Source of the DNA: an uncultured Lachnospiraceae bacterium
GTDB taxonomy: Bacteria > Bacillota > Clostridia > Lachnospirales > Lachnospiraceae
Assembly: GCA_900315505.1 (NCBI GenBank)
Contig: OMZG01000017.1
Coordinates: 1-45,643 of the forward strand
Reading direction: 5' to 3'
Length of the DNA: 45,643 nt
The notes under the pieces were generated by a model. It ran no database searches and was not told the origin of the DNA. It worked only from the letters and a program-made list of their open reading frames with translations. Position 1 is the stretch's first letter. Each line of letters opens with the position of its first letter. Position numbers and translations under genes: made by a program. Shown here in pieces: positions 25,982 to 35,507 of this stretch.

Positions 25982-26003
25982 AAAAGGGACCCGTCCCCTT
26001 TTT
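25981..26003. terminator. bidirectional terminator between folT and the PLP enzyme gene
   Basis: AAAAAGGGAC pairs with GTCCC-CTTTTT around CC, with A-run and T-run on the two sides, so it can stop transcription from both directions. On the minus strand it contains AAGGGGACGG, linking it to the repeats at 1819 and 19327. Confidence 0.82.
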
Positions 26004-26011
26004 CACCTTTT

Positions 26012-27100
26012 TCATCTGAGGAGGACGTCCAGGAGACGGTCGTTGTCGGATGGGTTCATGAAGCAGATCCGGATATAGCGGTCAGAAAGGAATGGGAAGG
26101 TCGAGCAGTCACGGATCATAAGCTTCTCGCGGATGCAACGGTCGAAGAGAGTGTGAGAGCTCTCATCAGGATCAAGTATCTGTATAAGCATGAAATTGGC
26201 ATGAGGATAGTAGGGCTTGTAAGCTTTGCTATCCTTAAATGCTTTATAGAGTCTTTTTCTCTCAGAGAAAATGAGATCCTTCGTGGCTCTGATATAGTCA
26301 GTATCCGAGAACATGATCTTTCCGGCCTCCTCGGCGAGGGATGAGATCATCCATGGGTTCTTTTTCTGGTTAATTTCTTTCAGGATATCCTCATTTCCTG
26401 TGACGGCGTATCCGAGACGGAGGCCTGGAGCAGCGAAGAACTTCGAGGTGCCGCGAAGGACTATCAGATTGTTGTAATCAGAGGTCAGAGGCACGGAGGT
26501 GATGTCAGACTCCTTGTCACAGAATTCCACATAGGTCTCATCTATCATCACATAGATATCATGCTCCTTGCATGAATCGAGGATCAGACGCATTTCATGT
26601 GTGTCTAATACGGATGAGGTCGGATTGTTCGGATTGCACAGAATGATCAGATCCAGGTCATCTGTCAGACGGCCTATGAAGTCAGATACATTCAGGGTGA
26701 AATCATTTTCCTCACGGAGAGGATAGTATGAGGTGCGGCCGCCGTTCAGGGTGATCTCACGCTCATATTCTGAGTATGTAGGCCCGAGGATAAGAGCCTT
26801 CTTAGGAGCAGTCACCTGGATGAAAAGAGAGATGAGCTCGGTAGAACCATTGCCCACGATAATATTTTTCTCATCACATGAAGCATAGCTGGCGATTGAT
26901 TTCTTCAGATCAGTGTAGTCACGGTCAGGATAAGTCTCGATACAGTGGATGTGGTCAGCCAGGTCGCTTGAGAGCTTCGGAGATATGCCGAGCGGATTGA
27001 CATTGGCTGAAAAACTTACTATTTCTTCTTTTTTTATTCCGTATATTTTCTCAATCAGTTCAAGGTCACTGCCATGAAAATGATCCTTATGCTTTATCAA
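26012..27100 (-). CDS. CobD/HisC-like PLP-dependent aminotransferase-fold enzyme
   Basis: A 362-residue fold-type I PLP enzyme. The opening HGSDLELIEKIYGI and FSANVNPLGIS resemble threonine-phosphate decarboxylase (CobD), which makes aminopropanol phosphate for cobalamin; histidinol-phosphate aminotransferase is the close alternative. CNPNNPTS, DETYVEF and the PLP lysine in GTSKFFAAPGLRLGY are intact. Its start is TTG 27100 (minus strand), with AGGAGT at 27112-27107 six bases ahead; the longer open frame upstream extends through the promoter region and is not family-like. No cobalamin or histidine gene is nearby. It is divergent from the DUF5717-like operon. Confidence 0.8.
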   Translation of the reverse strand: MIKHKDHFHGSDLELIEKIYGIKKEEIVSFSANVNPLGISPKLSSDLADHIHCIETYPDRDYTDLKKSIASYASCDEKNIIVGNGSTELISLFIQVTAPKKALILGPTYSEYEREITLNGGRTSYYPLREENDFTLNVSDFIGRLTDDLDLIILCNPNNPTSSVLDTHEMRLILDSCKEHDIYVMIDETYVEFCDKESDITSVPLTSDYNNLIVLRGTSKFFAAPGLRLGYAVTGNEDILKEINQKKNPWMISSLAEEAGKIMFSDTDYIRATKDLIFSERKRLYKAFKDSKAYKPYYPHANFMLIQILDPDESSHTLFDRCIREKLMIRDCSTFPFLSDRYIRICFMNPSDNDRLLDVLLR

Positions 27101-27116
27101 AATATCACTCCTATTG

Positions 27117-27145
27117 TTGAATAAATTTCCTGAAACATTTATAAT
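27117..27145 (+). promoter_or_regulatory. promoter for the DUF5717-like operon
   Basis: TTGAAT (27117-27122) and TATAAT (27140-27145) with a 17-bp spacer. It would start transcription near 27152, about 38 bases before the GTG at 27190. Confidence 0.75.
27124..27138. promoter_or_regulatory. candidate CodY box
   Basis: AATTTCCTGAAACAT matches the CodY consensus AATTTTCWGAAAATT at 12 of 15 positions. It fills the spacer of the plus-strand promoter and lies downstream of the start of the minus-strand one, so bound CodY could repress both. The consensus is from Bacillus and Lactococcus; whether this CodY reads the same site is assumed. Confidence 0.5.
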
Positions 27146-27172
27146 TATATTGATATTTTGTAGAAAAGTAAA
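27144..27172 (-). promoter_or_regulatory. divergent promoter for the PLP enzyme gene
   Basis: On the minus strand TTTACT (27172-27167) and TATAAT (27149-27144) have a 17-bp spacer. Its -10 overlaps the plus-strand -10 by two bases, so the two promoters cannot be occupied together. Confidence 0.6.
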
Positions 27173-27189
27173 GAAAGGCTTTATTTCCG

Positions 27190-30100
27190 GTGCAAAAGAA
27201 GATACATGCGGTAGCTTCGGGTGATTTCGAGAGGGAATTCCCACTGCCGTCATTCAATCCAGAAAAAATTGAAGAGAGCGGAACTGAGGGCAATGATATA
27301 GAGGGGATTCTCGTCATTTCAGGTGCTTCCGGAGCAGTCGTTTCAGGACGGATATATTCATCGAATCCGTATGTCACCGTGGCGGAGCCGGAGTTTTCAG
27401 GATCAGAGGTCAGGGTATCATATACAGCAAATACGAATGGCTTTTTTCCGGGCGAGAAGGCAGAGGGCTGTTTCACAATAGTAACCGACGGATATGAGAA
27501 CAGGGTTCCTTATGTATTTACGGTAGAGGAGCGTCCGGTATTCCTCGGAGGCAGAAGGATCTCAGACCTGAAGGAGTTCGCGCTGTATTCTGAGAAGGAT
27601 AAGGACGGGGCTGCTGCAGTATTTGCGTCGGAGGATTTCAGAAATTTTCTTATAAGGCATTTCTATGATACATATTTAAGCTACAGGGCCATTACCTCCA
27701 CAATGGGATATACGAAGCTGGCTCTTGAGAGCTTCCTCACGGTCAATCACCTGAAGGAGGCTATCAGCATCCATATTTTCCCGGAGAATCTGTCATTCTA
27801 TTCGGTGAATGCAGATGTGAAGGAAAGCTTCCGTGTCACGAGGAATACAGAGGGGTATGTGAATCTTCATTTTGAGGTTCCGCAGGACAGCTTTGTCCAG
27901 CTTGATATTACAGATGCAGATGACAGTGATTTCTATGGCGGCACGCTGGAGGTACCCTTTTTCATAAAAAAGGACAGACTCCATGAGGGCATGAACTATA
28001 CAGAGCTCACTGTAAGCGGCAATGGGTACAGCATTACGAGAATCATCATTGCATCGACCTATGGCCGTGGCGAGCAGGTGCATGCGAAGCATCATGAGAG
28101 GAAGGCCGTAATAGTAAAGGCAATGAACGCCTATCTCGATTTCAGACTGCGTAAGTCAGATGCAGCGGATTTCCTCAAGAGCGCTACAGAAGCCTGTGAA
28201 TATTTCCTGAATGAGGACCCGTCGGACTGCTTTGCGCTGTGCTATCGCACTATGGCTCAGATCGTTGCCGGAGAGAAGAAGCAGGCCATAGTCACCATCT
28301 CCATGCTGAAGGAGATGATAAGCGACAAGACCTCGTTCGAATGGGCTTTTCTTTTGTACCTGTGTACCCTCATGGATCCGGATGAGGAGTACATCGACAG
28401 GATCACCGAGGAGATAGAACAGATCTCGCAAATGCATCCTGATGATTCAAGGATATTCTGGTTTCTTCTTTTCCTTCGGAGAAGATATACGGATGCGCCT
28501 CTTGAGAGGCTCAAGGACATCAGACAGTGGATCATTAAGGGAGTCAATTCCCCGGTACTCTACGCAGAGGCCCTCGATATGATAAATGCCTATCCGTACA
28601 TGATAGGGCAGCTTGATTCCTTTTCACTGTCGATCATGAGATTCGGACTAAGAAGGGATGCACTGAGCAAGTCTGTCATATCGAGTGTATGCGAATGCCT
28701 GTATGATCTGAAGTCATATCAGATGAGTGTCTACGATTTTGCTGACGGACTCTATCAGAAATTCATGGACCCGGGGCTGCTCGAGGCAATAGTAGCTTAT
28801 CTGCTGCGCAACAGATGTATCGGGAATAAATACCTGGTATGGTACAAGCGCGGCATAGAGACAGGACTCAATCTGACAGGACTGTTCGAAAGCTATATAT
28901 ACAGTGTAGATGACAATTGTACAGAGATCCTTCCGCGTATGCTTACGATGTATTTTGCATACGAGAACAATCTCCCTGAGGACAAGAAGGAATATCTGTA
29001 TGCAAATGTCGTGACATACAAGGACAAGAGGCCTTCAGTATATGAGGCGTATCTGAAGCAGATCGAGCGCTTTGCGATCGAGAAGCTGCAGAGCAGAAGC
29101 ATCAATGACAATCTTGCTATCATATACCGGGATGTGTATGACAGGGGATTTTTCGATAAGAATCTGCTTGCGATACTGCGAAGCCTCAGGAATTCAGTAA
29201 AGATAATATGCATGGGTGAGGAGTCTGGAGAGCTGTATATTTTTACCCGGAAGAAAAAGGAACCGGTGAAGACTCTTCTGTCAGATCATTCGGCGGTAAT
29301 AGATATAAGTGACGAGGATTTCTTCCCGGTTCTTGTGACACCTGACGGTACCATTTTCGGAAGGGAAGCATTCTATTCAGAAGTAATGCTCCCTGACATT
29401 ATTGTTGATGACAGGGCTGAAGCAGCTGATGATGAGACTGATATAATATTCGCACTGAGTGAAGAGGCAGACGAGGGCTACAGCAGGCGGTTCTTTATGG
29501 ATGTGGACCGTGAGACCCTCAGGAATCAGGAGGCAATCCTGCTTTCAGCGCCTTATGAGAACGGGAGCCTGAGGAACCTCCCACCGCTGGAGAGCGCGTT
29601 TATCATCAGGAATCTGATAGCTCAGAATATGATGAGCGAAGCATATTCGGCCATTCAGGAGGTCAATGGTCTGAATGTAGCAGACAACCAGCTGCTGCAT
29701 CTGGCTACATGGAAGTGCAGGGAGAACGAGGAGGATGATTTCCTTACCTCGCTTGCTTCATATCTGCTCGGGAATCTGCTCTCCAATGCGGATACACTGG
29801 ACTATCTGTGTGAATATTATTCAGGCCCTACGGAGGATATGCTTTCTCTTTTCAGATATGCTTATGCCAGGGAATGTGATGTGAGTGGGCTGTGCGAGCG
29901 GATCATCGGCCAGATGATATATGAGGAGGGCGATAATCCGGCTATAGCTGGTGTCTATAAGGCATATTCTTCTCTTGGCAAAGACCGTGAGACAGAGACT
30001 GCATATCTGTCATATTTTTCTGACAGATATATCAGGGAGCTTCCATCAGAGACAGATGACAGCTTCTTTGATGATATTGCAGAGCTGTATGAACGCGATA

Positions 30101-30639
30101 GCATCAATCAGCCAATGAAGTATGCTCTTCTCAGGCATTATGCAGCGAAGAAGACGCTCTCTGAAGAAGAGCTTTCTGATGCGGGCAGGCTTCTCGATGA
30201 GAATCTGATGGCAGGCAGGTATTTCGCCTTCTACAAGAGGCTTGATCTGAGGCTTATAGTACGTAGCGGTATATATGAGAAGACAATAATAGAATATCAT
30301 GACAGGCCGGGGCGTGCGCTAAGCATCACCTTTTCAGGAAATGAGTCAGACGAGAGGACTGATGATATGACAGAGGTCTATGACGGGATCTATGTTTACA
30401 CGCTTATACTTTTCCGTGGAGAAAAGATCTCGTACTGTATCCGTGACAGAAAGGGACGTACTCTGAAGGAGGCTGATATCACGAACCAGGACTATCTCGA
30501 GGAGATAAAGGACAGCAGATTCGGAAGGCTTGGTACTATTTACGAGGATGCGAGATCATCCGATGAGGCATTTGCTGCAGATGTAAATGATTATATCCGA
30601 CTTGATGTTTCAGAAAAGGATCTTTTTTCAATGGTGTGA
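27190..30639 (+). CDS. large DUF5717-like protein, function unknown
   Basis: A 1149-residue protein with no signal peptide or clear membrane helix. From memory it resembles DUF5717, a family I know only in Lachnospiraceae. Residues about 1-120 look like a beta-sandwich (SGRIYSSNPYVTV, NRVPYVFTVEERPVF). Residues about 125-195 are helical, and about 195-290 form a second beta-rich domain (FRVTRNTEGYVNLHF). The long middle (about 300-1000) is helical, with TPR-like spacing of aromatic and small residues. The last 120 residues form another beta region (IIEYHDRPGRALSITFSG). The start GTG 27190 has a weak AAAGG 11 bases upstream. Three bases separate it from the next gene. No catalytic motif is visible; a scaffold role is inference. 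Confidence 0.75.
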   Translation: MQKKIHAVASGDFEREFPLPSFNPEKIEESGTEGNDIEGILVISGASGAVVSGRIYSSNPYVTVAEPEFSGSEVRVSYTANTNGFFPGEKAEGCFTIVTDGYENRVPYVFTVEERPVFLGGRRISDLKEFALYSEKDKDGAAAVFASEDFRNFLIRHFYDTYLSYRAITSTMGYTKLALESFLTVNHLKEAISIHIFPENLSFYSVNADVKESFRVTRNTEGYVNLHFEVPQDSFVQLDITDADDSDFYGGTLEVPFFIKKDRLHEGMNYTELTVSGNGYSITRIIIASTYGRGEQVHAKHHERKAVIVKAMNAYLDFRLRKSDAADFLKSATEACEYFLNEDPSDCFALCYRTMAQIVAGEKKQAIVTISMLKEMISDKTSFEWAFLLYLCTLMDPDEEYIDRITEEIEQISQMHPDDSRIFWFLLFLRRRYTDAPLERLKDIRQWIIKGVNSPVLYAEALDMINAYPYMIGQLDSFSLSIMRFGLRRDALSKSVISSVCECLYDLKSYQMSVYDFADGLYQKFMDPGLLEAIVAYLLRNRCIGNKYLVWYKRGIETGLNLTGLFESYIYSVDDNCTEILPRMLTMYFAYENNLPEDKKEYLYANVVTYKDKRPSVYEAYLKQIERFAIEKLQSRSINDNLAIIYRDVYDRGFFDKNLLAILRSLRNSVKIICMGEESGELYIFTRKKKEPVKTLLSDHSAVIDISDEDFFPVLVTPDGTIFGREAFYSEVMLPDIIVDDRAEAADDETDIIFALSEEADEGYSRRFFMDVDRETLRNQEAILLSAPYENGSLRNLPPLESAFIIRNLIAQNMMSEAYSAIQEVNGLNVADNQLLHLATWKCRENEEDDFLTSLASYLLGNLLSNADTLDYLCEYYSGPTEDMLSLFRYAYARECDVSGLCERIIGQMIYEEGDNPAIAGVYKAYSSLGKDRETETAYLSYFSDRYIRELPSETDDSFFDDIAELYERDSINQPMKYALLRHYAAKKTLSEEELSDAGRLLDENLMAGRYFAFYKRLDLRLIVRSGIYEKTIIEYHDRPGRALSITFSGNESDERTDDMTEVYDGIYVYTLILFRGEKISYCIRDRKGRTLKEADITNQDYLEEIKDSRFGRLGTIYEDARSSDEAFAADVNDYIRLDVSEKDLFSMV

Positions 30640-30642
30640 TCT

Positions 30643-31893
30643 ATGGAGAATGAATCATTAAAGCAGAGAGAGGGTGCCGTGTACGGAATTGATATTTCTG
30701 ATGAACGGGCGCTGATAAGCTATATCAATCCGAAGGACAGACGGCCTGTCACTGTATCAAAGATATTCGGCGAGGAGAACTATGTATTTCCTATGGCGAT
30801 TGCGAAGAAGAGCGGCATAGGGCAGTGGTTCATAGGTGATGAGGCTATTGAGAGGAAAAATGACAGCGATGTCACCCTCGTCCCGGACTTCTATCAGAAG
30901 GCACTGAAGAATGAAAATATCATCATAGATGCGCAGCTTTTCTCAGGTGAAGAGGTACTGGGAATATATCTGAAGCGGCTGTTTGCAATGGCACAGAATC
31001 TCTCGGGCGTGAGAACGACTGATTTCGTATGCTTCTCGGTGTCCGAGGTAAATAAGGACCTTGTCGATATGATCGACAGATGTGCTGCAGGACTTGGCAT
31101 ACCGGTCAGTAAGGTAGGGGTCATCTCGAAGAAGGAGGCCTTCTATTATTACTGCCTGTCGCAGCCGGAGGAGATCAGGAAGCATGATGTCATAGCCTTT
31201 GAGAACAATGGCCCTGTGGTGTACGCCATCAGGCTTAATGTGAATTATACCCTTACACCGAGGGTGGTGTCTCTCGATGAGAAATACTTCACTCTCGATG
31301 AGAAAAATAAGGATTCTTCGTTTGATGATATCCTTCAGGAGATGCTTAAGGGTTCTCTTGTGTCTACGATCTATCTGACAGGTCCTGGATTCTCCCGTGA
31401 CTGGATGAATGAATCACTTCAGAGAGCGATGATGGGACACAAGGTCTTTGCTGGACAGAATCTATATACAAATGGTGCCTGCTATGCGGCACTTGTCAGG
31501 ATGGAGGCGGTAGAATGGCCGTTCCTCTACATTGGTGACAATGAACTGAAGCTTAATGTGTCGCTCATGGTATCCGATCTGAACCAGATGAAATTCTATA
31601 CCCTGATCAATGCAGGCAAAAGCTGGTATGAGGAACGAGGTGAATGTGAGGTGATCCTGGATGGTGATCCTTCGATGTCACTATATATCCAGAAGCCTGA
31701 CAGCAGGAAGGCAGTAGAAAATGTCCTGAACCTTTCTGATCTGCCGGAGAGGGAGTCAAGGCTTACGAGACTCCGCATCACGGCAGTGCCGCTTTCAGAC
31801 AGGAAGGTGAGCGTAAGGATATTTGATCTCGGATTCGGTGAGATAGAGAAGGGTAGCGGAAAGACCTTTACTACAACGATAGGAATTGACTGA
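30643..31893 (+). CDS. Hsp70/actin-fold ATPase-like protein (DUF5716-like)
   Basis: A 416-residue protein with the layout of an Hsp70 nucleotide-binding domain and no substrate-binding domain. YGIDISDERALISYI (residues 14-28) sits like the first phosphate loop. FVCFSVSEVNKDLVDMID through GVISKKEAFYYY (about 128-170) parallels the connect and second phosphate region. IYLTGPGF (about 242-249) and NGACYAAL (277-284) resemble the adenosine motif. The usual DLGGGT second phosphate motif is replaced by FENNGPVVYAI, so ATP hydrolysis may be weak or lost. I recall similar proteins as DUF5716 beside DUF5717. It overlaps the TPR gene in TGATG. Confidence 0.72.
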   Translation: MENESLKQREGAVYGIDISDERALISYINPKDRRPVTVSKIFGEENYVFPMAIAKKSGIGQWFIGDEAIERKNDSDVTLVPDFYQKALKNENIIIDAQLFSGEEVLGIYLKRLFAMAQNLSGVRTTDFVCFSVSEVNKDLVDMIDRCAAGLGIPVSKVGVISKKEAFYYYCLSQPEEIRKHDVIAFENNGPVVYAIRLNVNYTLTPRVVSLDEKYFTLDEKNKDSSFDDILQEMLKGSLVSTIYLTGPGFSRDWMNESLQRAMMGHKVFAGQNLYTNGACYAALVRMEAVEWPFLYIGDNELKLNVSLMVSDLNQMKFYTLINAGKSWYEERGECEVILDGDPSMSLYIQKPDSRKAVENVLNLSDLPERESRLTRLRITAVPLSDRKVSVRIFDLGFGEIEKGSGKTFTTTIGID

Positions 31894-32675
31894 TGGGTGA
31901 ACTGATACTTTGCAGACAGCCTATGGCTGCGACGCCGTTCTATATAGAGAATGCTTCGCTCAATGTGTATTCTCTTGAGGAGCTGTGCTACTATATTTTT
32001 CATAATACAGAGACTCTGTCCCCTGACTTCATATCAGAGGAGCTGCTCACATGGATCGATGAGGAACTGTCGTTTCCGTCACTTGCAGACAGGCTCAGGG
32101 CGCTGAAGGAGTCAGATACTCCTTTTCATGTGCAGATTGAGACACTGCTGTCATCGTGCGGCTATCTGACGCCTGGGGAGATAAAGGATACAGTCAGGGA
32201 GGTCATGCTTTTCGCTGGTCTTTCTCCTGCTGAGAAGAAGAAAAAGGTTGCTGACCAGCTGCTTCGTAATGGCAGGTTCAGAAGGGCGATCCTTACATAT
32301 CAGGAGATACTTGATTCGGAGGATATATCAAGAGTATTTTATGGAGATGTCTGTCATAATATAGGATATGCCTATGCCCAGGCTTTTCTCTTCAGGGAGG
32401 CAGCCGGGTATTACCGCATGGCTTACGAGCGCAATACCTCGACGAGAAGCCTGTCACAGATGCTTTTCTGTCTGATGGAATGTGATGACGAGAAGGCTAT
32501 AGATTGTGCAGTGGCAGATTATCATATCAGACCTGAGCAGATAGATATGGCAAGGAAGGTCTTCGAGGCTGCAAATTCCTCTGCTGAGGTAAAGGAGGCC
32601 CAGCAGAGGGCAGCAGACACGCTTCATATCTATGACAGACTGAGATCAGAATATATCAGGAAATACGGAGCATAA
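31893..32675 (+). CDS. TPR-containing protein of unknown function
   Basis: A 260-residue soluble protein. Residues about 1-110 are helical with no recognised domain. Residues about 113-190 carry tetratricopeptide-like repeats: [18 protein letters not shown], then [20 protein letters not shown] and [18 protein letters not shown]. TPRs usually bind peptides or partner proteins. It is translationally coupled to the Hsp70-like gene in front, and the next gene starts one base after its stop with a GTG, so all four products are likely made together. No enzyme motif is visible. Confidence 0.75.
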   Translation: MGELILCRQPMAATPFYIENASLNVYSLEELCYYIFHNTETLSPDFISEELLTWIDEELSFPSLADRLRALKESDTPFHVQIETLLSSCGYLTPGEIKDTVREVMLFAGLSPAEKKKKVADQLLRNGRFRRAILTYQEILDSEDISRVFYGDVCHNIGYAYAQAFLFREAAGYYRMAYERNTSTRSLSQMLFCLMECDDEKAIDCAVADYHIRPEQIDMARKVFEAANSSAEVKEAQQRAADTLHIYDRLRSEYIRKYGA

Positions 32676-32676
32676 G

Positions 32677-35484
32677 GTGTTTGGCTTTAAGAAGAGAAAA
32701 GAAAAAAAGACCGAGGATGAGATTTTTGACGATCTGATCGGACAGATAGATTCGATCGATAATTATCAGAATCCCAAGAAAATCGAACATTATATACTTG
32801 ATTCCTGTGAACAGATAATTGCCGCGACTAAGGATATAGAAGGCAAGAAGGCCGAGATAAAGGTCCTCACGAATTACCTTGAGGATATCAGGCGCATCGG
32901 CAGGATGAATAAGAAGGAGGCTTGTGCCGTAAAGAGGGCCGCTGCCGCTATCGAGAAGGCCCAGAAGAGCCGCAGGGCTTTTATGGACGCGCCGAAACCG
33001 ATGTCTGATGATGCATATAAGCTGATCCAGGAAAATGAAGGCAATATCAGGCTTGACATCCAGAGGATGAAGGAGAATGAGGCCTATCAGGAAAAGACCT
33101 CTGCGAAGATGCATGTGCTCGAGGCAGATAAAGGGGAGCTTCGTATGGACTTTGATGAAGCAACAGAGCACAGCGGGTTTGCACAGAAGATTTGCTGGCT
33201 TCTTCTGGTGCTTTTTGTGGCGACCTTTTTCATTCTGCTTGCAGCAGGCCAGTCCTCATCGGGACAGGCAGCACAGGGAGTCATTGGAGTTTTCCTGCTT
33301 GTATTTGCACTGCTTGCAGTGATACTTTTCCTGTGGCAGGCCTCTACGATCAGGAAGCGAAGGGGCCTTCTGCGTGACCTGAATTCCACGATCAATTCGC
33401 TTAATGTCGCGAGAATGGAATATGCTAATGTGACAAAGGCGATAAATGCTACCTCTGACAAGTACCATGTGCATAGTGCTACAGAGCTCGAGTACCTATA
33501 CAATAGCTATCTCGATTTCAATGACAGACGGGAGAAATTCGTAAAGGATGATGAGGACCTGACATACTGGAATTCATACCTGATGAAGCTTCTATCTCCG
33601 CTCAGGCTCTATGATCCGCATATCTGGGAGAAGCAGGCGGCTGCGCTTAATCACGAGGATGACATGAAGGAGGTTCATGATGAGCTCGTGAAGAAGCGTC
33701 AGGACTTAAGAGACCAGATCGAGCTGGAGAGAGACCAGGTGAAGAGCGACCGTGAACAGATCGATGAGATGATGGCACATCAGGATTTCTATGTGCCAGA
33801 GATACTTGAGATTCTGAAATCGGTAGATCGTCTGTGCGGACTTGACACAGGAAAGAAATTAGAAGAAAATAGTAAGATGCAGCAGGCACCTGAGAAGAAA
33901 AGGCCGGAAGCGAAGCCGCAGCCGGAAAAGAAGCCGGAGGCAAAGGCAGAAGGCCCTGTGATAAGGAAGGTATCTGCTCTCGATATTTATAATAAAGAAA
34001 AACAGAAGGAAGTAAAACCAATGAAAGTCAGAACCAGATTTGCGCCATCACCTACAGGAAGAATGCATGTAGGAAATCTCCGTACAGCGCTCTATGCATT
34101 TCTTATAGCAAAGCATGCTCTCGGAGACTTTATTCTCCGTATCGAGGATACAGATCAGGAAAGATATGTAGACGGTGCTATCGATATCATATACAAGACC
34201 CTGAAGGATACGGGACTCACCTATGACGAGGGCCCGGACAAGGACGGCGGAGTGGGGCCGTATGTCCAGAGTGAGAGGGTTAAGCAGGGCATATACATGA
34301 AGTATGCAAAGGAGCTTATCGATAAGGGAGAAGCATACTACTGCTTCTGTACTCCTGAGAGGCTTGAGGGGCTGAAGCAGGAGGTGGTGGATGAGAATGG
34401 TGAGAAGAAGACCATTTCCATCTATGACAAGCACTGCCTGCATCTGTCAAAGGAAGAGGTAGAGGCCAATCTGGCTGCTGGAAAGCCTTATGTCATCAGA
34501 CAGAACAATCCACGTACAGGCACGACTACCTTCCATGATGAGATATATGGTGATATCACGGTTGACAACAGTGAGCTCGATGATATGATACTAATCAAGT
34601 CCGACGGTTATCCTACATACAATTTCGCAAATGTAGTCGATGACCATCTGATGGGAATCACCCATGTGGTGCGTGGAAATGAGTACCTGTCTTCATCCCC
34701 GAAGTACAATCGTCTGTATGAGGCGTTCGGCTGGGAGGTACCGAAGTACATCCACTGTCCGCTGATCACAAACGAGGAGCATCAGAAGCTGTCCAAGAGA
34801 AGCGGTCATTCCTCATTTGAGGATCTGGTGGAGCAGGGATATCTGACTGATGCCATTGTGAATTTTGTTGCTCTTCTCGGCTGGAGTCCTGAGGACAATC
34901 AGGAGATCATGAATCTTCCTGAGCTCATCGAGAAATTTGACTATACCCATATCAATAAGAGCCCTGCTGTATTCGACATCACGAAGCTTAAGTGGATGAA
35001 TGGCGAGTACATCAAGAGGATGGACCCGGCAGTCTTTAATAAAATGGCAATGCCATATATTGATGAGGTAGTGAAGAGGGACTGCGATAAGGAAAAGATC
35101 GCTGCACTTGTACAGTCACGTATCGAGATCTTCCCTGATATAAAGGAGCTTGTTGATTTCTTTGAGGCAGTACCGGAGTATGATACCTCGCTCTATATCA
35201 ATAAGAAGAATAAATGTACAGAAGAGAATTCCCTTGCGCTTCTCGAGGAGGTTCTTCCAGTACTCGAGGCACAGGATGACTATTCAAATGACGGGCTGTT
35301 TGCAGCTCTTAAGGCACTTGCCACAGATAAGGGCTACAAGGTAGGCTTCGTAATGTGGCCGCTACGTACAGCACTCTCAGGCAAGGCTTCTACACCGGGC
35401 GGTGCGACTCAGATCATGGAAATTCTCGGCAAGGATGAGTCGCTGTCGAGGATCAGAGCCGGAATCGACAAGCTGAAAGGATAA
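32677..35484 (+). CDS. membrane coiled-coil protein fused in frame to glutamyl-tRNA synthetase
   Basis: One open frame of 935 codons. Residues 1-448 form a charged, coiled-coil-rich protein with two adjacent transmembrane helices (about 171-191 and 201-224), a second coiled coil (about 340-375) and a Pro/Lys/Glu-rich linker (about 400-448). Residues 449-935 are a complete GltX. I checked every codon from 33841 to 34021 and found no stop. Start GTG 32677 has CGGAG six bases ahead. GltX can also start on its own (see 34021). In the +1-shifted frame TAA occurs at 34013-34015, five bases before the GltX ATG, so one indel, for example in the A5 run at 33998-34002, would restore two ordinary genes. 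Real fusion, recent mutation or sequencing error are all possible. The N-terminal half belongs with the three genes upstream. Confidence 0.7.
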   Translation: MFGFKKRKEKKTEDEIFDDLIGQIDSIDNYQNPKKIEHYILDSCEQIIAATKDIEGKKAEIKVLTNYLEDIRRIGRMNKKEACAVKRAAAAIEKAQKSRRAFMDAPKPMSDDAYKLIQENEGNIRLDIQRMKENEAYQEKTSAKMHVLEADKGELRMDFDEATEHSGFAQKICWLLLVLFVATFFILLAAGQSSSGQAAQGVIGVFLLVFALLAVILFLWQASTIRKRRGLLRDLNSTINSLNVARMEYANVTKAINATSDKYHVHSATELEYLYNSYLDFNDRREKFVKDDEDLTYWNSYLMKLLSPLRLYDPHIWEKQAAALNHEDDMKEVHDELVKKRQDLRDQIELERDQVKSDREQIDEMMAHQDFYVPEILEILKSVDRLCGLDTGKKLEENSKMQQAPEKKRPEAKPQPEKKPEAKAEGPVIRKVSALDIYNKEKQKEVKPMKVRTRFAPSPTGRMHVGNLRTALYAFLIAKHALGDFILRIEDTDQERYVDGAIDIIYKTLKDTGLTYDEGPDKDGGVGPYVQSERVKQGIYMKYAKELIDKGEAYYCFCTPERLEGLKQEVVDENGEKKTISIYDKHCLHLSKEEVEANLAAGKPYVIRQNNPRTGTTTFHDEIYGDITVDNSELDDMILIKSDGYPTYNFANVVDDHLMGITHVVRGNEYLSSSPKYNRLYEAFGWEVPKYIHCPLITNEEHQKLSKRSGHSSFEDLVEQGYLTDAIVNFVALLGWSPEDNQEIMNLPELIEKFDYTHINKSPAVFDITKLKWMNGEYIKRMDPAVFNKMAMPYIDEVVKRDCDKEKIAALVQSRIEIFPDIKELVDFFEAVPEYDTSLYINKKNKCTEENSLALLEEVLPVLEAQDDYSNDGLFAALKALATDKGYKVGFVMWPLRTALSGKASTPGGATQIMEILGKDESLSRIRAGIDKLKG
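34021..35484 (+). CDS. gltX: glutamyl-tRNA synthetase (internal start within the fused frame)
   Basis: A 487-residue class I aminoacyl-tRNA synthetase, complete and of normal length. [18 protein letters not shown] contains the HIGH-type motif (HVGN), RIEDTDQER follows, and the KMSKS loop reads KLSKR. The C-terminal anticodon-binding helical region is intact, ending [12 protein letters not shown]. It charges tRNA-Glu, and tRNA-Gln too if GatCAB is used. ATG 34021 has its own AAGGAAG at 34006-34012, eight bases upstream, which suggests independent translation even though the frame is open to the previous gene. It is the same frame as the 935-codon ORF and is listed separately for that reason. 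Confidence 0.85.
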   Translation: MKVRTRFAPSPTGRMHVGNLRTALYAFLIAKHALGDFILRIEDTDQERYVDGAIDIIYKTLKDTGLTYDEGPDKDGGVGPYVQSERVKQGIYMKYAKELIDKGEAYYCFCTPERLEGLKQEVVDENGEKKTISIYDKHCLHLSKEEVEANLAAGKPYVIRQNNPRTGTTTFHDEIYGDITVDNSELDDMILIKSDGYPTYNFANVVDDHLMGITHVVRGNEYLSSSPKYNRLYEAFGWEVPKYIHCPLITNEEHQKLSKRSGHSSFEDLVEQGYLTDAIVNFVALLGWSPEDNQEIMNLPELIEKFDYTHINKSPAVFDITKLKWMNGEYIKRMDPAVFNKMAMPYIDEVVKRDCDKEKIAALVQSRIEIFPDIKELVDFFEAVPEYDTSLYINKKNKCTEENSLALLEEVLPVLEAQDDYSNDGLFAALKALATDKGYKVGFVMWPLRTALSGKASTPGGATQIMEILGKDESLSRIRAGIDKLKG

Positions 35485-35507
35485 AATTATAAAAGGAGGG
35501 GCGGGGT

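Noticed and set aside
27101-27253. N-terminal extension of the CobD-like gene on the minus strand
   Set aside because: The extra 51 codons cross both divergent promoters and the start of the next gene; TTG 27100 has an ideal Shine-Dalgarno and the family N-terminus.
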